From positions 3,162,001 to 3,226,000 of the forward strand of contig NZ_CP069535.1 in the NCBI RefSeq assembly GCF_016889805.1: a DNA stretch of 64,000 nucleotides. Direction: 5' to 3'. A program made the position numbers and the translations under genes. Shown here piece after piece: positions 10,311 to 19,108 of this stretch (its first letter is position 1; each line of letters starts with the position of its first letter). This stretch comes from Rhodanobacter sp. FDAARGOS 1247. Its GTDB lineage: Bacteria > Pseudomonadota > Gammaproteobacteria > Xanthomonadales > Rhodanobacteraceae. The notes under the pieces were generated by a model. It was not told the DNA's origin, did no database searches, and saw only the letters and a program-made list of their open reading frames with translations.

Positions 10311-10402
10311 TGCGCTGCGCCCATGTCGAAAATGCCCGTGGCCATTCGTCGCCATGGCAGACCCGCGCAAACCGCCACGCCGCCCAACCCGAGGAATCAC
10401 CC

Positions 10403-11005
10403 ATGTCACCCAAGACCTGCCGCTCGCTCAACACGCTGTGCTTCGCCGCCCTGCTCGCCTTCGGTTCGGCGGCCAGCGCCGCCACGGTCAAGTACAACAT
10501 CGATCCCGACCACACCTATCCCAGCTTCGAGGCCGACCACATGGGCGGGTTGTCGGTGTGGCGCGGCAAGTTCAACCACAGCAGCGGCACGGTGATGCTG
10601 GACAAGGCCGCAGGCACCGGCTCGGTGGACGTCATCGTCGACATGAAGAGCGCCGATTTCGGCCAGGACCAGCTCAACGCCGGCACCCAGGGCGAGGAAC
10701 TGTTCGACACGGCGAAGTACCCGCAGGCGCACTACACCGGCAAGCTGGTCGACTTCGTCAACGGCGCACCGACCCGGGTCAGCGGCCAGCTGACCCTGCA
10801 CGGAGTCACCCATCCGCTGGACCTGAAGATCAACAGCTTCAAATGCATGCCGCACCCGATGTTCAAGCGCGAGGTCTGCGGTGCCGATGCGCTGGCTACG
10901 TTCAAGCGCGACGCGTACGGCATGGACGCAGGCAAGGCCTACGGTTTCGACATGACGGTGACCTTGCGCATCCAGGTCGAGGCGATCGCCGCACCGGCAA
11001 GCTGA
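10403..11005 (+). CDS. YceI family periplasmic protein (third copy)
   Basis: 200 residues with signal peptide (cleavage near [11 protein letters not shown]) and a YceI fold: [48 protein letters not shown]. It carries two cysteines (in [10 protein letters not shown] and REVCGADA), which may form a disulfide in the periplasm. GAGGA lies 8 bp before the ATG. It stands alone with its own upstream terminator, unlike the two copies coupled to cytochrome b561. Ligand unknown. Confidence 0.9.
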   Translation: MSPKTCRSLNTLCFAALLAFGSAASAATVKYNIDPDHTYPSFEADHMGGLSVWRGKFNHSSGTVMLDKAAGTGSVDVIVDMKSADFGQDQLNAGTQGEELFDTAKYPQAHYTGKLVDFVNGAPTRVSGQLTLHGVTHPLDLKINSFKCMPHPMFKREVCGADALATFKRDAYGMDAGKAYGFDMTVTLRIQVEAIAAPAS

Positions 11006-11011
11006 GCGACC

Positions 11012-12094
11012 TCAACCCAGCGCCAGCACGTCCCCCAGCAAGGCCTGCGCGGTCACTTCCGGGCCGGCGCCCGGGCCCTGGATCACCAGCGGCTGGGTGT
11101 TGTAGCGGGTGGTGGTGAGGGCGAACTGGTTGTCGGTGCCGTACAGCCGCGCGGCGGGATGGGTGAGCGGCACTTCGGTCAGGCCGACGCGGGCCTGGCC
11201 GCGCTGGTTCAGGCGGGCGAGGAAGCGCAGCACGCAGCCGCGCGAGCTGGCTTCGGCACAGCGCGCGGCGAGTGCGGCGTCCAGCTCGTCCAGCCGCGTC
11301 ATGAACGCCTCGGTGTCCAGCGCGCACAAGGACGGCGGCACCAGGCCTTCCACCTGCACCTCGTCGGCGCCCAGGGCGTAGCCCGCGTTGCGGGCGATGA
11401 TCAGCAGCTTGCGCGCCACGTCCTCGCCGGACAGGTCCGAGCGCGGGTCGGGTTCGGTATAGCCAAGCTGGCGCGCCTCGCGCAGCAGTTCGGAGAACGG
11501 GCGGCTGCCGTCGTACTGGTTGAACAGCCACGACAGCGAACCGGAGAAGACGCCTTCCAGGGTCAGCAAGGCGTCGCCGCAATGGCGCAGCCGGCGCAAC
11601 GTCGACAGCACCGGCAGGCCGGCGCCCACGGTGGCCGAGTCGCCATAGCGCCCCCCTTGCGCCAGCGCGGCCTGCAGCGCGCGCCAGCCGGACAGCTCGC
11701 CGCCGGCCAGCGCCTTGTTGGCGGTGACCACGTGGTAGCCCTGCGCCAGCCACTCGGCATGGCGCGTGGCCAGGGTCGCGCTGGCGGTGGCGTCGATGAT
11801 CACCCTGACCGGCGCGCCGCTGGCGTCCAGCGCCGCCAGCAGGCCGGCATCGTCGCGTGGTGCGCCGTGCTGGTTCAGCTGTTCGCGCAGGTTGCGCTGG
11901 GCCAGCCGGGCCGGCTCGGTCTGCTGGCGCCGCGAATTGGCCGCGCCGACCAGCCGCAAGGCACTGGCCGACGAGGTGTTCAGCAGCTTCAGCAAGGCGC
12001 CGCCGACCACGCCGGTCCCCAGCAGGACGACGGCGATCGCAGGCGCGGACTCCGGCCGCGGAAGCAGGGCCGGCTCGGCCAGCACGGCGCTCAT
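11012..12094 (-). CDS. hom: Homoserine dehydrogenase
   Basis: 360 residues. NAD(P)-dependent reduction of aspartate semialdehyde to homoserine, the branch point to methionine and threonine. The dinucleotide loop is VVLLGTGVVGGALL (from about residue 22). Catalytic-domain signatures are TANKALAGGELSGW, GAGLPVLSTLRRL and DLSGEDVARKLLIIAR. It has no aspartokinase part and no C-terminal ACT domain, so it resembles the ThrA/MetL dehydrogenase half as a free enzyme. The ATG overlaps the metB stop (ATGA), making it the third gene of the metX-metB-hom operon. Confidence 0.93.
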   Translation of the reverse strand: MSAVLAEPALLPRPESAPAIAVVLLGTGVVGGALLKLLNTSSASALRLVGAANSRRQQTEPARLAQRNLREQLNQHGAPRDDAGLLAALDASGAPVRVIIDATASATLATRHAEWLAQGYHVVTANKALAGGELSGWRALQAALAQGGRYGDSATVGAGLPVLSTLRRLRHCGDALLTLEGVFSGSLSWLFNQYDGSRPFSELLREARQLGYTEPDPRSDLSGEDVARKLLIIARNAGYALGADEVQVEGLVPPSLCALDTEAFMTRLDELDAALAARCAEASSRGCVLRFLARLNQRGQARVGLTEVPLTHPAARLYGTDNQFALTTTRYNTQPLVIQGPGAGPEVTAQALLGDVLALG

Positions 12095-13278
12095 GCAGGC
12101 ACCCGGCGTTTGGACGTCTTTACGGCGATGGCGCGCTGCAGCCCCGCGTCCAGATCGCGCAGCAGGTCGTCGCCATCCTCGATGCCCACCGACAGCCGCA
12201 GCAGGCTGTCGGAAATGCCGGCGGTGCGGCGCGCCTCCGGCGCCATCGAGGCGTGGGTCATGCTGGCCGGATGGGCGACCAGGCTCTCCACCCCGCCCAG
12301 CGATTCGGCCAGCGAGAAATGTTGCAGGCCATCGACGAAGGCCTCGACCTGGGCCACGTCGCCGTCCAGCTCGAAGCTCAGCATGGCGCCGAAGCCCTGC
12401 TGCTGGCGCCCCGCCAGCACGTGGCCGGCATGGCTGGCCAGGCCCGGGTAATAGACGGTGCGCACGGCCGCGTGGGCCTCCAGGCGTTCGGCGATGCGGG
12501 CGGCGCTTTCCTGGTGCTGGCGCAGGCGCACGCCCAGGGTGCGCAGGCCGCGCAGGGTGAGGTAGCTGTCGAACGGCGCGCCGGTGAGGCCGTTGCAGTT
12601 GGCCCACCACTTCAGCTGCTCGGCCACCGCCGCGTCGCGCGCCACCACGGCGCCGCCGACCACGTCACTGTGGCCGTTGATGTACTTGGTGGTCGAATGC
12701 ACCACCACGTCCGCGCCCAGCAGCAGGGGCTGCTGCAGCGCCGGCGACAGGAAGGTGTTGTCCACCACCAGCAGGGCGCCCACCGCATGGGCGGCCTGCG
12801 CCACGTGGCGAATGTCGGTGATCCGCAGCAGCGGGTTGGATGGGGTTTCCACCCACACCAGCGCCGGGCGGCGCGCCAGGCCGGCGGCCAGCGACACCGG
12901 ATCGGTGAGGTCGGCGAACTCGACGCTGAAGCGGCCCTTCTTCGCCCACGCATCGAGCAGGCGCCAGGTGCCGCCGTAGCAGTCGTGCGCCGCCAGCACG
13001 GTGGCGCCGGCCGGCACCAGTTCCAGCGCCAGCGCCACCGCCGACATCCCGCTGGAAGTCACCACCGCGCCCACGCCCTGCTCCAGGTCGGCCAGGGCGT
13101 CGCCCAGCAGGTCGCGGGTGGGGTTGCCGCTGCGCGAGTAGTCATAGGCGCGCTTGCGACCGAAGCCGGCGAAGCTGTAGTTGGTCGACAGATGCAGGGC
13201 CGGCACCACGGCGCCGTGCTGGGTGTCGCTTTCGATGCCGGCGCGCACGGCGCGGGTACAGGGGGCGGGCGAGGTCAT
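12091..13278 (-). CDS. metB: Cystathionine gamma-synthase / O-succinylhomoserine sulfhydrylase type PLP enzyme
   Basis: 395 residues of the Cys/Met PLP family, cytoplasmic. Visible motifs are YDYSRSGNPTRDLL (phosphate-binding Tyr/Arg), SSGMSAVALAL, VDNTFLSPALQQP and the PLP-lysine motif STTKYINGHSD. Its place between metX and hom indicates it uses the acylhomoserine made by MetX to form cystathionine or homocysteine; which thiol it uses cannot be told from sequence. A good ribosome site (GGAGATTGAG) precedes the ATG at 13276-13278. A longer in-frame ATG (13365) lies inside the inverted repeat upstream and was rejected. Confidence 0.92.
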   Translation of the reverse strand: MTSPAPCTRAVRAGIESDTQHGAVVPALHLSTNYSFAGFGRKRAYDYSRSGNPTRDLLGDALADLEQGVGAVVTSSGMSAVALALELVPAGATVLAAHDCYGGTWRLLDAWAKKGRFSVEFADLTDPVSLAAGLARRPALVWVETPSNPLLRITDIRHVAQAAHAVGALLVVDNTFLSPALQQPLLLGADVVVHSTTKYINGHSDVVGGAVVARDAAVAEQLKWWANCNGLTGAPFDSYLTLRGLRTLGVRLRQHQESAARIAERLEAHAAVRTVYYPGLASHAGHVLAGRQQQGFGAMLSFELDGDVAQVEAFVDGLQHFSLAESLGGVESLVAHPASMTHASMAPEARRTAGISDSLLRLSVGIEDGDDLLRDLDAGLQRAIAVKTSKRRVPA

Positions 13279-13317
13279 CTCAATCTCCAGGTCTTTCAGC
13301 AAGCGGTGGCTTTCTTC

Positions 13318-13390
13318 GTAGGGCGGGCACTGCCCGCCGGCTTTTCGACATTGCCGCCGCGTCAACGGCGGCGGGCAGTGCCCGCCCTAC
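13318..13390. repeat. Long inverted repeat between metX and metB
   Basis: Arms 13318-13338 and 13370-13390 are exact 21-bp reverse complements (GTAGGGCGGGCACTGCCCGCC), and the centre adds a GCCGCCG/CGGCGGC stem. The downstream arm contains the metX stop codon (13387-13389), so the element was either inserted there or supplies the gene end. In an operon mRNA it would form a strong hairpin between metX and metB that could protect or pause the message. Confidence 0.7.
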
Positions 13391-14427
13391 AGGGTCAGGG
13401 CTTCGCGCAGCAGGGGGGCGAGTTGTTCGGGTTCTTTCAGGAAGGCGTCGTGGCCGTACGGCGACTCGACCACTTCCAGCGTGGCCGGCCCGCGCAGGCG
13501 ACGCTGCAGTTCGCACAGGTCGGCCAGCGGCACCAGCCGGTCCGACGGGAAGCCGATCAGCGTGGTCGGCGTGGGCACCTGCTCGGGCGCCACGTCGTGC
13601 AGGTCGATCGACTCGGACAGGGCGAGGAAACGATCGGCGTCGAAGCGCTCCACGAAGCGGCGGCCCTGGTGTTCCAGGTAGTCCTCGACCGGGAAGTGGA
13701 AGCGATCGTCGCGGAATGCCGGGGCGCCGGCAAATCGGCGGCCGAACTCGGCGCTGCCGCGGTAGGTGGTGATCGCCAGCTGCCGCGACAGCGCCAGCGC
13801 CTCATCGACGTGGCCGCTGGCCTGGCCCAGCCGCACGATGCCGCGCTGCACGCTGCGCTGGGCGGTGCTGAGCGGATGGGCGCGATGGGCGCCGGCCAGC
13901 AGCACCAGCCGTTCCAGCTGGCGCGGATGGCGGGCGGCGAAAGCCAGCCCCACCATCGCGCCATACGACGAGCCGACGAAGGCGTGCACCTGGGTCAGGC
14001 CCAGCTCGCGCAGCAGCGCGGCCAGCGCGTCGGCCTGGTCTTCGCTGGAGATGGACGCGGTGCCCAGTTGCGCCGGGGTCAGCCAGTCGATCGCCAACAC
14101 CCGGCAGCGGGTCAGGTCGATCGCCGCACCGTCGCCGACCAGCTCCTGCCACCAGCCCGGGGCCGCCGCACCGGCCGGGGCGCTGACGTCGCGATCGGCC
14201 GAGATGCCGCCCTGCACGATCACCGTGGGCGCGCCTGCCGCGCCGTGCCATGCATAGCTCACCTCGACCGCGCGCGCGCCGGCGCCGTACTTCGGGCTGA
14301 GCTGCAGCCGGCGCGTGCCGCGCTGGGCGGTGAGGCGGGCGCGCGGCTCGATGGAAGACGGGGACGCGCTGTCGGCGGCGCCGCTACAGCGCGTCTCGAT
14401 ACAGCGGGCTTCGGGCAGGAAGGTCAT
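13387..14427 (-). CDS. metX: Homoserine O-acyltransferase, MetX family
   Basis: 346-residue alpha/beta hydrolase-fold enzyme that acylates homoserine, the first committed step to methionine. The nucleophile elbow is FVGSSYGAMVG, with acid and base regions IGFPSDRLVPL and SPYGHDAFLKE. In Xanthomonadales, MetX-type enzymes are reported to use succinyl-CoA rather than acetyl-CoA; the donor cannot be decided here. GGAGAG (14434-14439) lies 6 bp before the chosen ATG (14425-14427); upstream in-frame ATGs lie within the leader RNA. First gene of metX-metB-hom, under a SAM-I riboswitch and tandem met boxes. Confidence 0.92.
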   Translation of the reverse strand: MTFLPEARCIETRCSGAADSASPSSIEPRARLTAQRGTRRLQLSPKYGAGARAVEVSYAWHGAAGAPTVIVQGGISADRDVSAPAGAAAPGWWQELVGDGAAIDLTRCRVLAIDWLTPAQLGTASISSEDQADALAALLRELGLTQVHAFVGSSYGAMVGLAFAARHPRQLERLVLLAGAHRAHPLSTAQRSVQRGIVRLGQASGHVDEALALSRQLAITTYRGSAEFGRRFAGAPAFRDDRFHFPVEDYLEHQGRRFVERFDADRFLALSESIDLHDVAPEQVPTPTTLIGFPSDRLVPLADLCELQRRLRGPATLEVVESPYGHDAFLKEPEQLAPLLREALTL

Positions 14428-14433
14428 CTCGCG

Positions 14434-14470
14434 CTCTCCGGTCGACATCGCCCTGCGAGCTACCGGAAAG
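14434..14470 (-). promoter_or_regulatory. Putative Shine-Dalgarno-sequestering helix of metX
   Basis: On the minus strand, CTTTCCGG (14463-14470) can pair over all 8 positions, with one G-U, with CCGGAGAG (14434-14441), which holds the metX ribosome-binding site. This would close the site between the riboswitch aptamer and the ATG, suggesting translational control. Inference from complementarity only. Confidence 0.45.
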
Positions 14471-14516
14471 GTCGTCATCCATGGCACGACGGCAGCACGC
14501 CGCGAACCGGATCACG

Positions 14517-14628
14517 CCCATCTACCGGTGGATGCCGAAGCATCCCCGCAGGAGTTGGCACCGTGGCGGAAACGTTCCGCAGGTTGCCCCGGCTTCAAAG
14601 GGCCTGTCCCTCAGCCGGTCTCGATGAG
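14517..14628 (-). promoter_or_regulatory. SAM-I (S-box) riboswitch aptamer
   Basis: Minus-strand leader with the family's core: CTCATC for P1, then ACCGGCTGAGGGACAGGCCC, TTTGAAGCCGGGGCAACC, GGTGCCAACTCCTGC, a GGATGCTTCGGCATCC hairpin, and GATGGG closing P1 (14517-14522 with 14623-14628). These are the conserved S-adenosylmethionine-binding blocks of Rfam SAM-I. It precedes metX by about 90 nt. SAM binding should lower metX-metB-hom expression. No U-tract terminator follows, so control is probably at translation. Confidence 0.9.
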
Positions 14629-14636
14629 TGAGGCGG

Positions 14637-14665
14637 ATCTTGAGGCCTTGCCAATCAACTGTCAA
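14637..14665 (-). promoter_or_regulatory. Sigma-70 promoter of metX-metB-hom
   Basis: Minus-strand TTGACA (14660-14665), a 17-bp spacer, then CAAGAT (14637-14642). Initiation would fall at about 14630, right at the first base of the SAM-I aptamer. A perfect -35 with ideal spacing and a fitting start point. Confidence 0.75.
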
Positions 14666-14666
14666 T

Positions 14667-14690
14667 AGACGTCTAAACATCTAGACGTAT
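14667..14690. promoter_or_regulatory. Three tandem met boxes (MetJ operator)
   Basis: Abutting 8-bp units AGACGTCT (14667-14674), AAACATCT (14675-14682) and AGACGTAT (14683-14690). The first is the exact MetJ consensus; the others match 6 and 7 of 8. MetJ dimers bind such contiguous 8-bp arrays cooperatively. The array ends one base before the -35 hexamer of the metX promoter. A MetJ-domain protein is encoded at 60556-61107. Confidence 0.8.
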
Positions 14691-14822
14691 ATATGGACAC
14701 AACTCACAAAATGCTTAAAGAGCGACTTTCCACCCGACATCCGGCCCGCTGAACCGCCTCGCAACCGCGACCACCCCGGGCGGTGCAAGGCCGTCGCCGC
14801 GCCTTCCGCGTCCTGCTAACGT

Positions 14823-15563
14823 ATGCCGATGACTCCCCACCCCGACACGTCCGCCCTGCATGCCCGGCTGCAGCGCGACGGTTTTGCCTTCGTCACCGCC
14901 GAGATCATGCGAGACCTGCTGCCCGCCTCGGCGCTTACCGACTGGCCCGCCTTCGTCGCCAGCTGGAACGACCTGGCGCCGGACAGCTACCTGGCCGCCA
15001 GCGGTCGCCATCGCCGGCGCCGGCACGCCACCTTCTCCGCCGATGCTGGATACGGCGTGCGCGCCGAAGCGCACCAGCCGCATTACCAGAGCCTCCACTA
15101 CAACCCGCTGCAGGGCGACATCCTGCGCTGGTTCGAGCCGGTACTGCCGGCGATCGCCGACGGCGCCAGCCTGCGCCGCATCCTCGCGTTCTGCCACGAG
15201 CGGTTCGGCGCGCTGGCGCCGCAGGTGCGCCACTGGCATGTCGAGGTGCACCAGTTCCGCATCGAGGCCCGCGCGGACGAGGCCGGCGAACCCACCCCCG
15301 AAGGCGTGCACCGCGACGGCGTCGACTACGTGCTGGTGCTGCTGATCGACCGCGAGAACATCGAGCGCGGCACCACCACCATCCACGCGGCCGATCGCCG
15401 CGAAGTCGGCCAGTTCACCCTGACCCACCCGCTGGACGCCGCCCTGGTCGACGACCACCGTGTCTTCCACGGCGTGACCGCGGTGACCCCGCTCGATCCC
15501 GCGCAAGCGGCACATCGCGACGTGCTGGTGGTGACCTTCCGGCGCGACGCCGCACCGCGCTGA
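14823..15563 (+). CDS. 2-oxoglutarate/Fe(II) dioxygenase family protein (PF10014 type)
   Basis: 246 residues. The iron-binding triad appears in GVHRDGVDYVLVLLIDREN (His and Asp of HxD) with a later His in VDDHRVFHGVTAV, and an Arg follows (VLVVTFRRD). ERGTTTIHAAD fits the family's glycine/threonine turn. PF10014 includes bacterial L-isoleucine 4-hydroxylase, so hydroxylation of a free amino acid is possible, but the substrate is unknown. An alternative start two codons in (ATG 14829) cannot be excluded. It is divergent from the metX operon, across the met boxes. Confidence 0.78.
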   Translation: MPMTPHPDTSALHARLQRDGFAFVTAEIMRDLLPASALTDWPAFVASWNDLAPDSYLAASGRHRRRRHATFSADAGYGVRAEAHQPHYQSLHYNPLQGDILRWFEPVLPAIADGASLRRILAFCHERFGALAPQVRHWHVEVHQFRIEARADEAGEPTPEGVHRDGVDYVLVLLIDRENIERGTTTIHAADRREVGQFTLTHPLDAALVDDHRVFHGVTAVTPLDPAQAAHRDVLVVTFRRDAAPR

Positions 15564-15727
15564 GAGGTTGTGATTTTTCAACCTCGAAGCCCGGCCACGG
15601 ATGGCCGGACGCGGATCGGTCACGCAAGTGACTGATCCGCGTGAGCACGTCCGGGCATGTACCGGACGTGCGATAGAAGCAAACCACAGGAAGTGGTTTT
15701 CTTCACAAGCTCTCAGAGGTCGTGATT
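15563..15727. repeat. Intergenic repeat cassette: hairpin chain between 13-bp direct repeats
   Basis: The near-identical 13-mers AGAGGTTGTGATT (15563-15575) and AGAGGTCGTGATT (15715-15727) bound a chain of hairpins: 15565-15570/15579-15584, 15591-15597/15602-15608, 15611-15623/15628-15640 (one mismatch), 15645-15654/15662-15671 and 15681-15687/15693-15699. No gene fits. The layout is like a MITE or composite REP element with target duplications; the first 13-mer overlaps the stop codon of the dioxygenase gene. Confidence 0.65.
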
Positions 15728-15793
15728 GCGGGCGACCGGTTCGACTGCAACACTGCGGTCCAGCCACTCCTCTCGCCAGCCAGGGAACCCGCC

Positions 15794-16156
15794 ATGTCCG
15801 TTGCCGCCAACATCGTGATCGCGCTGATTGCGCTGCTGCACCTGTGGTTCCTGGTGCTGGAGATGTTCCTGTGGACACGGCCGTCCGGGCGCCGCGCATT
15901 CGGCACCACGGCGGAGTTCGCCGAACAGTCGAAGGCGCTGGCAGCGAACCAGGGGCTCTACAACGGCTTCCTCGCTGCCGGACTGGTGTGGGGACTGCTG
16001 CTGGGCAACGGCGGCGCCGGCTTCAGCGTGAAGCTGTTCTTCCTCGTCTGCGTGCTGATCGCCGGCATCTACGGCGGACTGACCGCGGCGCGGAAGATCC
16101 TGTGGTTCCAGGCCCTGCCCGCGCTGGTGGCGCTGGTGTTGATCCACCTGGTCTGA
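15794..16156 (+). CDS. DUF1304 family small membrane protein
   Basis: 120 residues with four predicted membrane helices. Family blocks are LIALLHLWFLVLEMFLWTRP at the N-terminus, FGTTAEFAEQSKALAANQGL and YNGFLAAGLVWGLLLG in the middle, and a C-terminal helix pair. The start is the ATG at 15794; the longer frame to 15722 begins inside the repeat cassette. Function unknown; the genes before and after give no pathway. The M24 gene begins 13 bp after its stop, so the two may be co-transcribed. Confidence 0.85.
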   Translation: MSVAANIVIALIALLHLWFLVLEMFLWTRPSGRRAFGTTAEFAEQSKALAANQGLYNGFLAAGLVWGLLLGNGGAGFSVKLFFLVCVLIAGIYGGLTAARKILWFQALPALVALVLIHLV

Positions 16157-16169
16157 TGGTCCGTCACCC

Positions 16170-16832
16170 ATGACTTCACTCCCCCGCGAAGCGGTCGGCC
16201 AGCGCTACGACCCGGCACTGATGCAGCGCGCCCGCGAGCGCAGCTGGGACGCCCTGCACGGCATCCGCCAGCGCATGCGTCCGGGCATCAGCGAGGAAGA
16301 GGCCAAGGCCGAGGCGATGGAGGTGTTCCGCGAACTGGGCTGCGAGCGGCTGTGGCATCCGGTGCTGGTACGCATCGGCGCGAATACCACCAAGGCCTAC
16401 CGGCAAGCCTCCGATCCTGGCGTGCGGCTGGGCGAGAACGACAGTTACTTCATCGATCTCGGCCTGGTCTTCGACGGCCATGAAGGCGATGTCGGCGACA
16501 CCTTCGTGATCGGGGATGCCCCGCAACAGCAGGCCTGCGCCGAGGCGGCGCGCGCGCTGTTCCACGAGGTGGCCGACGCCTGGCGTGGCCAGGGGCTGAG
16601 CGGCCAGGCGCTGTATGCGTTCGCCGAGGCGCGCGCCGCCGCGATGGGCTGGCGCTTCAACCAGGCCACCAAGGGCCACCGGGTGGGCGACTTCCCGCAC
16701 GCGATCCACAAGGGCGGCGACCTGGCCGACCTGGGCGCGCCGCCGTCACGCGACCTGTGGATACTGGAGATCCAGATCGCGCACCCCACCGAACCGTTCG
16801 GCGCGTTCTACGAGGACCTGCTGTCCGGCTGA
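16170..16832 (+). CDS. M24 (aminopeptidase P/creatinase-like) metallopeptidase family protein
   Basis: 220 residues covering only the C-terminal pita-bread catalytic domain, without the N-terminal domain of full aminopeptidase P. Candidate metal ligands appear in YFIDLGLVFDGHEGDVGDTF (two Asp), HAIHKGGD (His) and LWILEIQIAH (Glu). The second Glu of the usual five-ligand set is not obvious: the C-terminus reads FGAFYEDLL. It may be an active di-metal peptidase or a non-peptidase pita-bread protein. Cytoplasmic, no signal peptide. Confidence 0.75.
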   Translation: MTSLPREAVGQRYDPALMQRARERSWDALHGIRQRMRPGISEEEAKAEAMEVFRELGCERLWHPVLVRIGANTTKAYRQASDPGVRLGENDSYFIDLGLVFDGHEGDVGDTFVIGDAPQQQACAEAARALFHEVADAWRGQGLSGQALYAFAEARAAAMGWRFNQATKGHRVGDFPHAIHKGGDLADLGAPPSRDLWILEIQIAHPTEPFGAFYEDLLSG

Positions 16833-16935
16833 CGGCGTGGCCGTCGCACCGCCTGCATTGAAAATCCCCGCAACAGACGGCATCTGAGCCGTCTGTTCCC
16901 GACACGTCATCGTGCCGCCCTATGGAGTTCTGCCC

Positions 16936-19065
16936 GTGGCCCGCAACAAACCCCTGAATCTGTACCGCAACATCGGCATCATCGCGCACATCGACGCGGG
17001 CAAGACCACGACCACCGAGCGCGTGCTGTATTACACCGGCAAGAAGCACCAGATCGTCGACGTGCACGACACCAAGGAAGGCAAGGGTTCCACCACCACT
17101 GACTACATGGAGCAGGAGCGCAAGCGCGGCATCACGATCCAGTCGGCCGCGGTGTCGGCGGTGTGGAAGGGCCACCAGATCAACGTCATCGACACGCCGG
17201 GACACGTCGACTTCACCATCGAGGTGAACCGCTCGCTGCGCGTGCTGGACGGCGCCGTGGTGGTGTTCGACGGCGTCGCCGGCGTGGAGCCGCAGACCGA
17301 GACCAACTGGCGCCTGGCCGACCAGTACAAGGTGCCGCGGCTGTGCTACGTCAACAAGATGGATCGCATCGGCGCCAACTTCGCGCATTGCGTGAAGGGC
17401 ATCCGCGAGCGCCTCGGCGCCAACGCGCTGCTGTGCCAGGTGCCGCTGGGCAGCAGCGACGAATTCGTGGGCATGGCCGACCTGGTCGCCGGCACGGGCT
17501 ACATCTGGGCCTCCGACGACAAGGACAGCGTGTGGGAGAGCGTGCCGCTGGAGCAGCTGAAAGACCGCCTGAAGTTCGGCTCCGACGCCGACAACGCGTG
17601 GATCGCCGACCTGCCCAGGCTGCGTGAGGACCTGCTGGAAAGCGCGCTGGCGCTGGACGACGACGCGTTCGAACATTTGATCAACACCGGCGAATTCGAC
17701 CCGGCCGTGCTCAAGCGCTGCATCCGCAAGGGCACCGTCACCGGCGAGCTGGTGCCGGTGTTGTGCGGCTCGTCGTACAAGAACAAGGGCGTGCAGCAGT
17801 TGCTGGATGCCGTGGTCGACTACCTGCCCTACCCCGGCGAGAACGGCGGCATCGCGATGGTCGACGAGGACGGCAACGTCGTCGGCGAACAGGCGGTGAC
17901 CGACGACGCGCCGGCGCGCGCGCTGGCGTTCAAGGTGATCAACGACCAGTTCGGCACGCTGACCTTCTGCCGCATCTACTCCGGCGTGATCAGGAAGGGC
18001 GACACCCTGCTCAATGTCACCCGCGGCAAGAAGGAGCGCGTGGGCCGCATCGTCGAAGTGCAGGCCGACGACACGAAAGAGATCGATGAGGTCCGCGCGG
18101 GCGACATCTGCGCCTTCGTCTCGATGAAGGACACCGAGACCGGCGACTCGCTGAGCGATCCGGCGCACCCAGCGCTGCTCGAGCGCATGCGCTTCCCCGA
18201 CCCGGTGATCAGCGTGTCGGTCGAGCCGAAGAGCCGCAACGACGTCGACAAGCTGTCCACCGCGCTCTACAAGATGGTCAAGGCCGATCCGTCGCTGCGC
18301 ATGGAAGTGGACCAGGAAACCGGCCAGACCGTGCTCAAGGGCATGGGCGAGCTGCACCTGGAAATCACCATCGACCGCATGCGCACCGAACTGGGCGTGG
18401 AAGCGAGCATGGGCAAGCCGCGGGTGAGCTTCCGCGAGGCATTCGGCCAGACCGTCGAGCACACCTATACGCACAAGAAGCAGAGCGGCGGCTCGGGCCA
18501 GTTCGCCGAGGTGAAGATGATCTTCGAGCCGGGCGAACCGGGCTCGGGCGTGGTGTTCTCCGACGAGGTGGTCGGCGGCCGCGTGCCCCGAGAATACATC
18601 CCCGCGGTCGAGCACGCGATCAAGACCGAATCGCGCGAAGGCCAGATCGCCGGCTACGAGGTGGTCGACTTCAAGGCACGCCTGATCGACGGCAAGTTCC
18701 ATGACGTCGACTCCTCCGCGCTGGCCTTCGAGATCGCCACCCGCCAGTGCTTCCGCGAAGCGCAGAAGCTCAGCAAGCCGAAGCTGCTGGAGCCGATCAT
18801 GAGCCTGGAGGTGGTCACCGAAGCGACCTACCTGGGCGACGTGATCGGCGACATCAACCGCCGCCGCGGCACCATCACCGACCAGGGCCAGAAGGGCACC
18901 TCGGCCTTCGTGCAGGGTTTCGTGCCGCTGTCGGAAATGTTCGGCTACATCAACTTCCTGCGCTCGGCCACCAGCGGCCGCGGCAACTTCTCGATGATCT
19001 TCGATCACTACCAGGAAGTGCCCGCCAGCATGGTCGACAAGCTGATGGAGAAGGAAGCGAAGTAA
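16936..19065 (+). CDS. fusA: Elongation factor G paralogue
   Basis: 709 residues with the full EF-G plan: G domain ([27 protein letters not shown]), domain II, III, a domain IV with [16 protein letters not shown], and domain V ([20 protein letters not shown]). It is a five-domain translocase family GTPase. The usual str-operon neighbours (rpsL, rpsG, tuf) are absent. Switch I reads [19 protein letters not shown], about five residues longer than in the common bacterial EF-G. This is probably the second EF-G of the genome rather than the housekeeping copy, though that needs the rest of the chromosome. The GTG at 16936 has GGAG 8 bp upstream; a GTG at 16912 is also open. Confidence 0.88.
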   Translation: MARNKPLNLYRNIGIIAHIDAGKTTTTERVLYYTGKKHQIVDVHDTKEGKGSTTTDYMEQERKRGITIQSAAVSAVWKGHQINVIDTPGHVDFTIEVNRSLRVLDGAVVVFDGVAGVEPQTETNWRLADQYKVPRLCYVNKMDRIGANFAHCVKGIRERLGANALLCQVPLGSSDEFVGMADLVAGTGYIWASDDKDSVWESVPLEQLKDRLKFGSDADNAWIADLPRLREDLLESALALDDDAFEHLINTGEFDPAVLKRCIRKGTVTGELVPVLCGSSYKNKGVQQLLDAVVDYLPYPGENGGIAMVDEDGNVVGEQAVTDDAPARALAFKVINDQFGTLTFCRIYSGVIRKGDTLLNVTRGKKERVGRIVEVQADDTKEIDEVRAGDICAFVSMKDTETGDSLSDPAHPALLERMRFPDPVISVSVEPKSRNDVDKLSTALYKMVKADPSLRMEVDQETGQTVLKGMGELHLEITIDRMRTELGVEASMGKPRVSFREAFGQTVEHTYTHKKQSGGSGQFAEVKMIFEPGEPGSGVVFSDEVVGGRVPREYIPAVEHAIKTESREGQIAGYEVVDFKARLIDGKFHDVDSSALAFEIATRQCFREAQKLSKPKLLEPIMSLEVVTEATYLGDVIGDINRRRGTITDQGQKGTSAFVQGFVPLSEMFGYINFLRSATSGRGNFSMIFDHYQEVPASMVDKLMEKEAK

Positions 19066-19108
19066 GGCCCACACACGCCACGACGAGGATCGCCGCGACG
19101 TACTGCAG

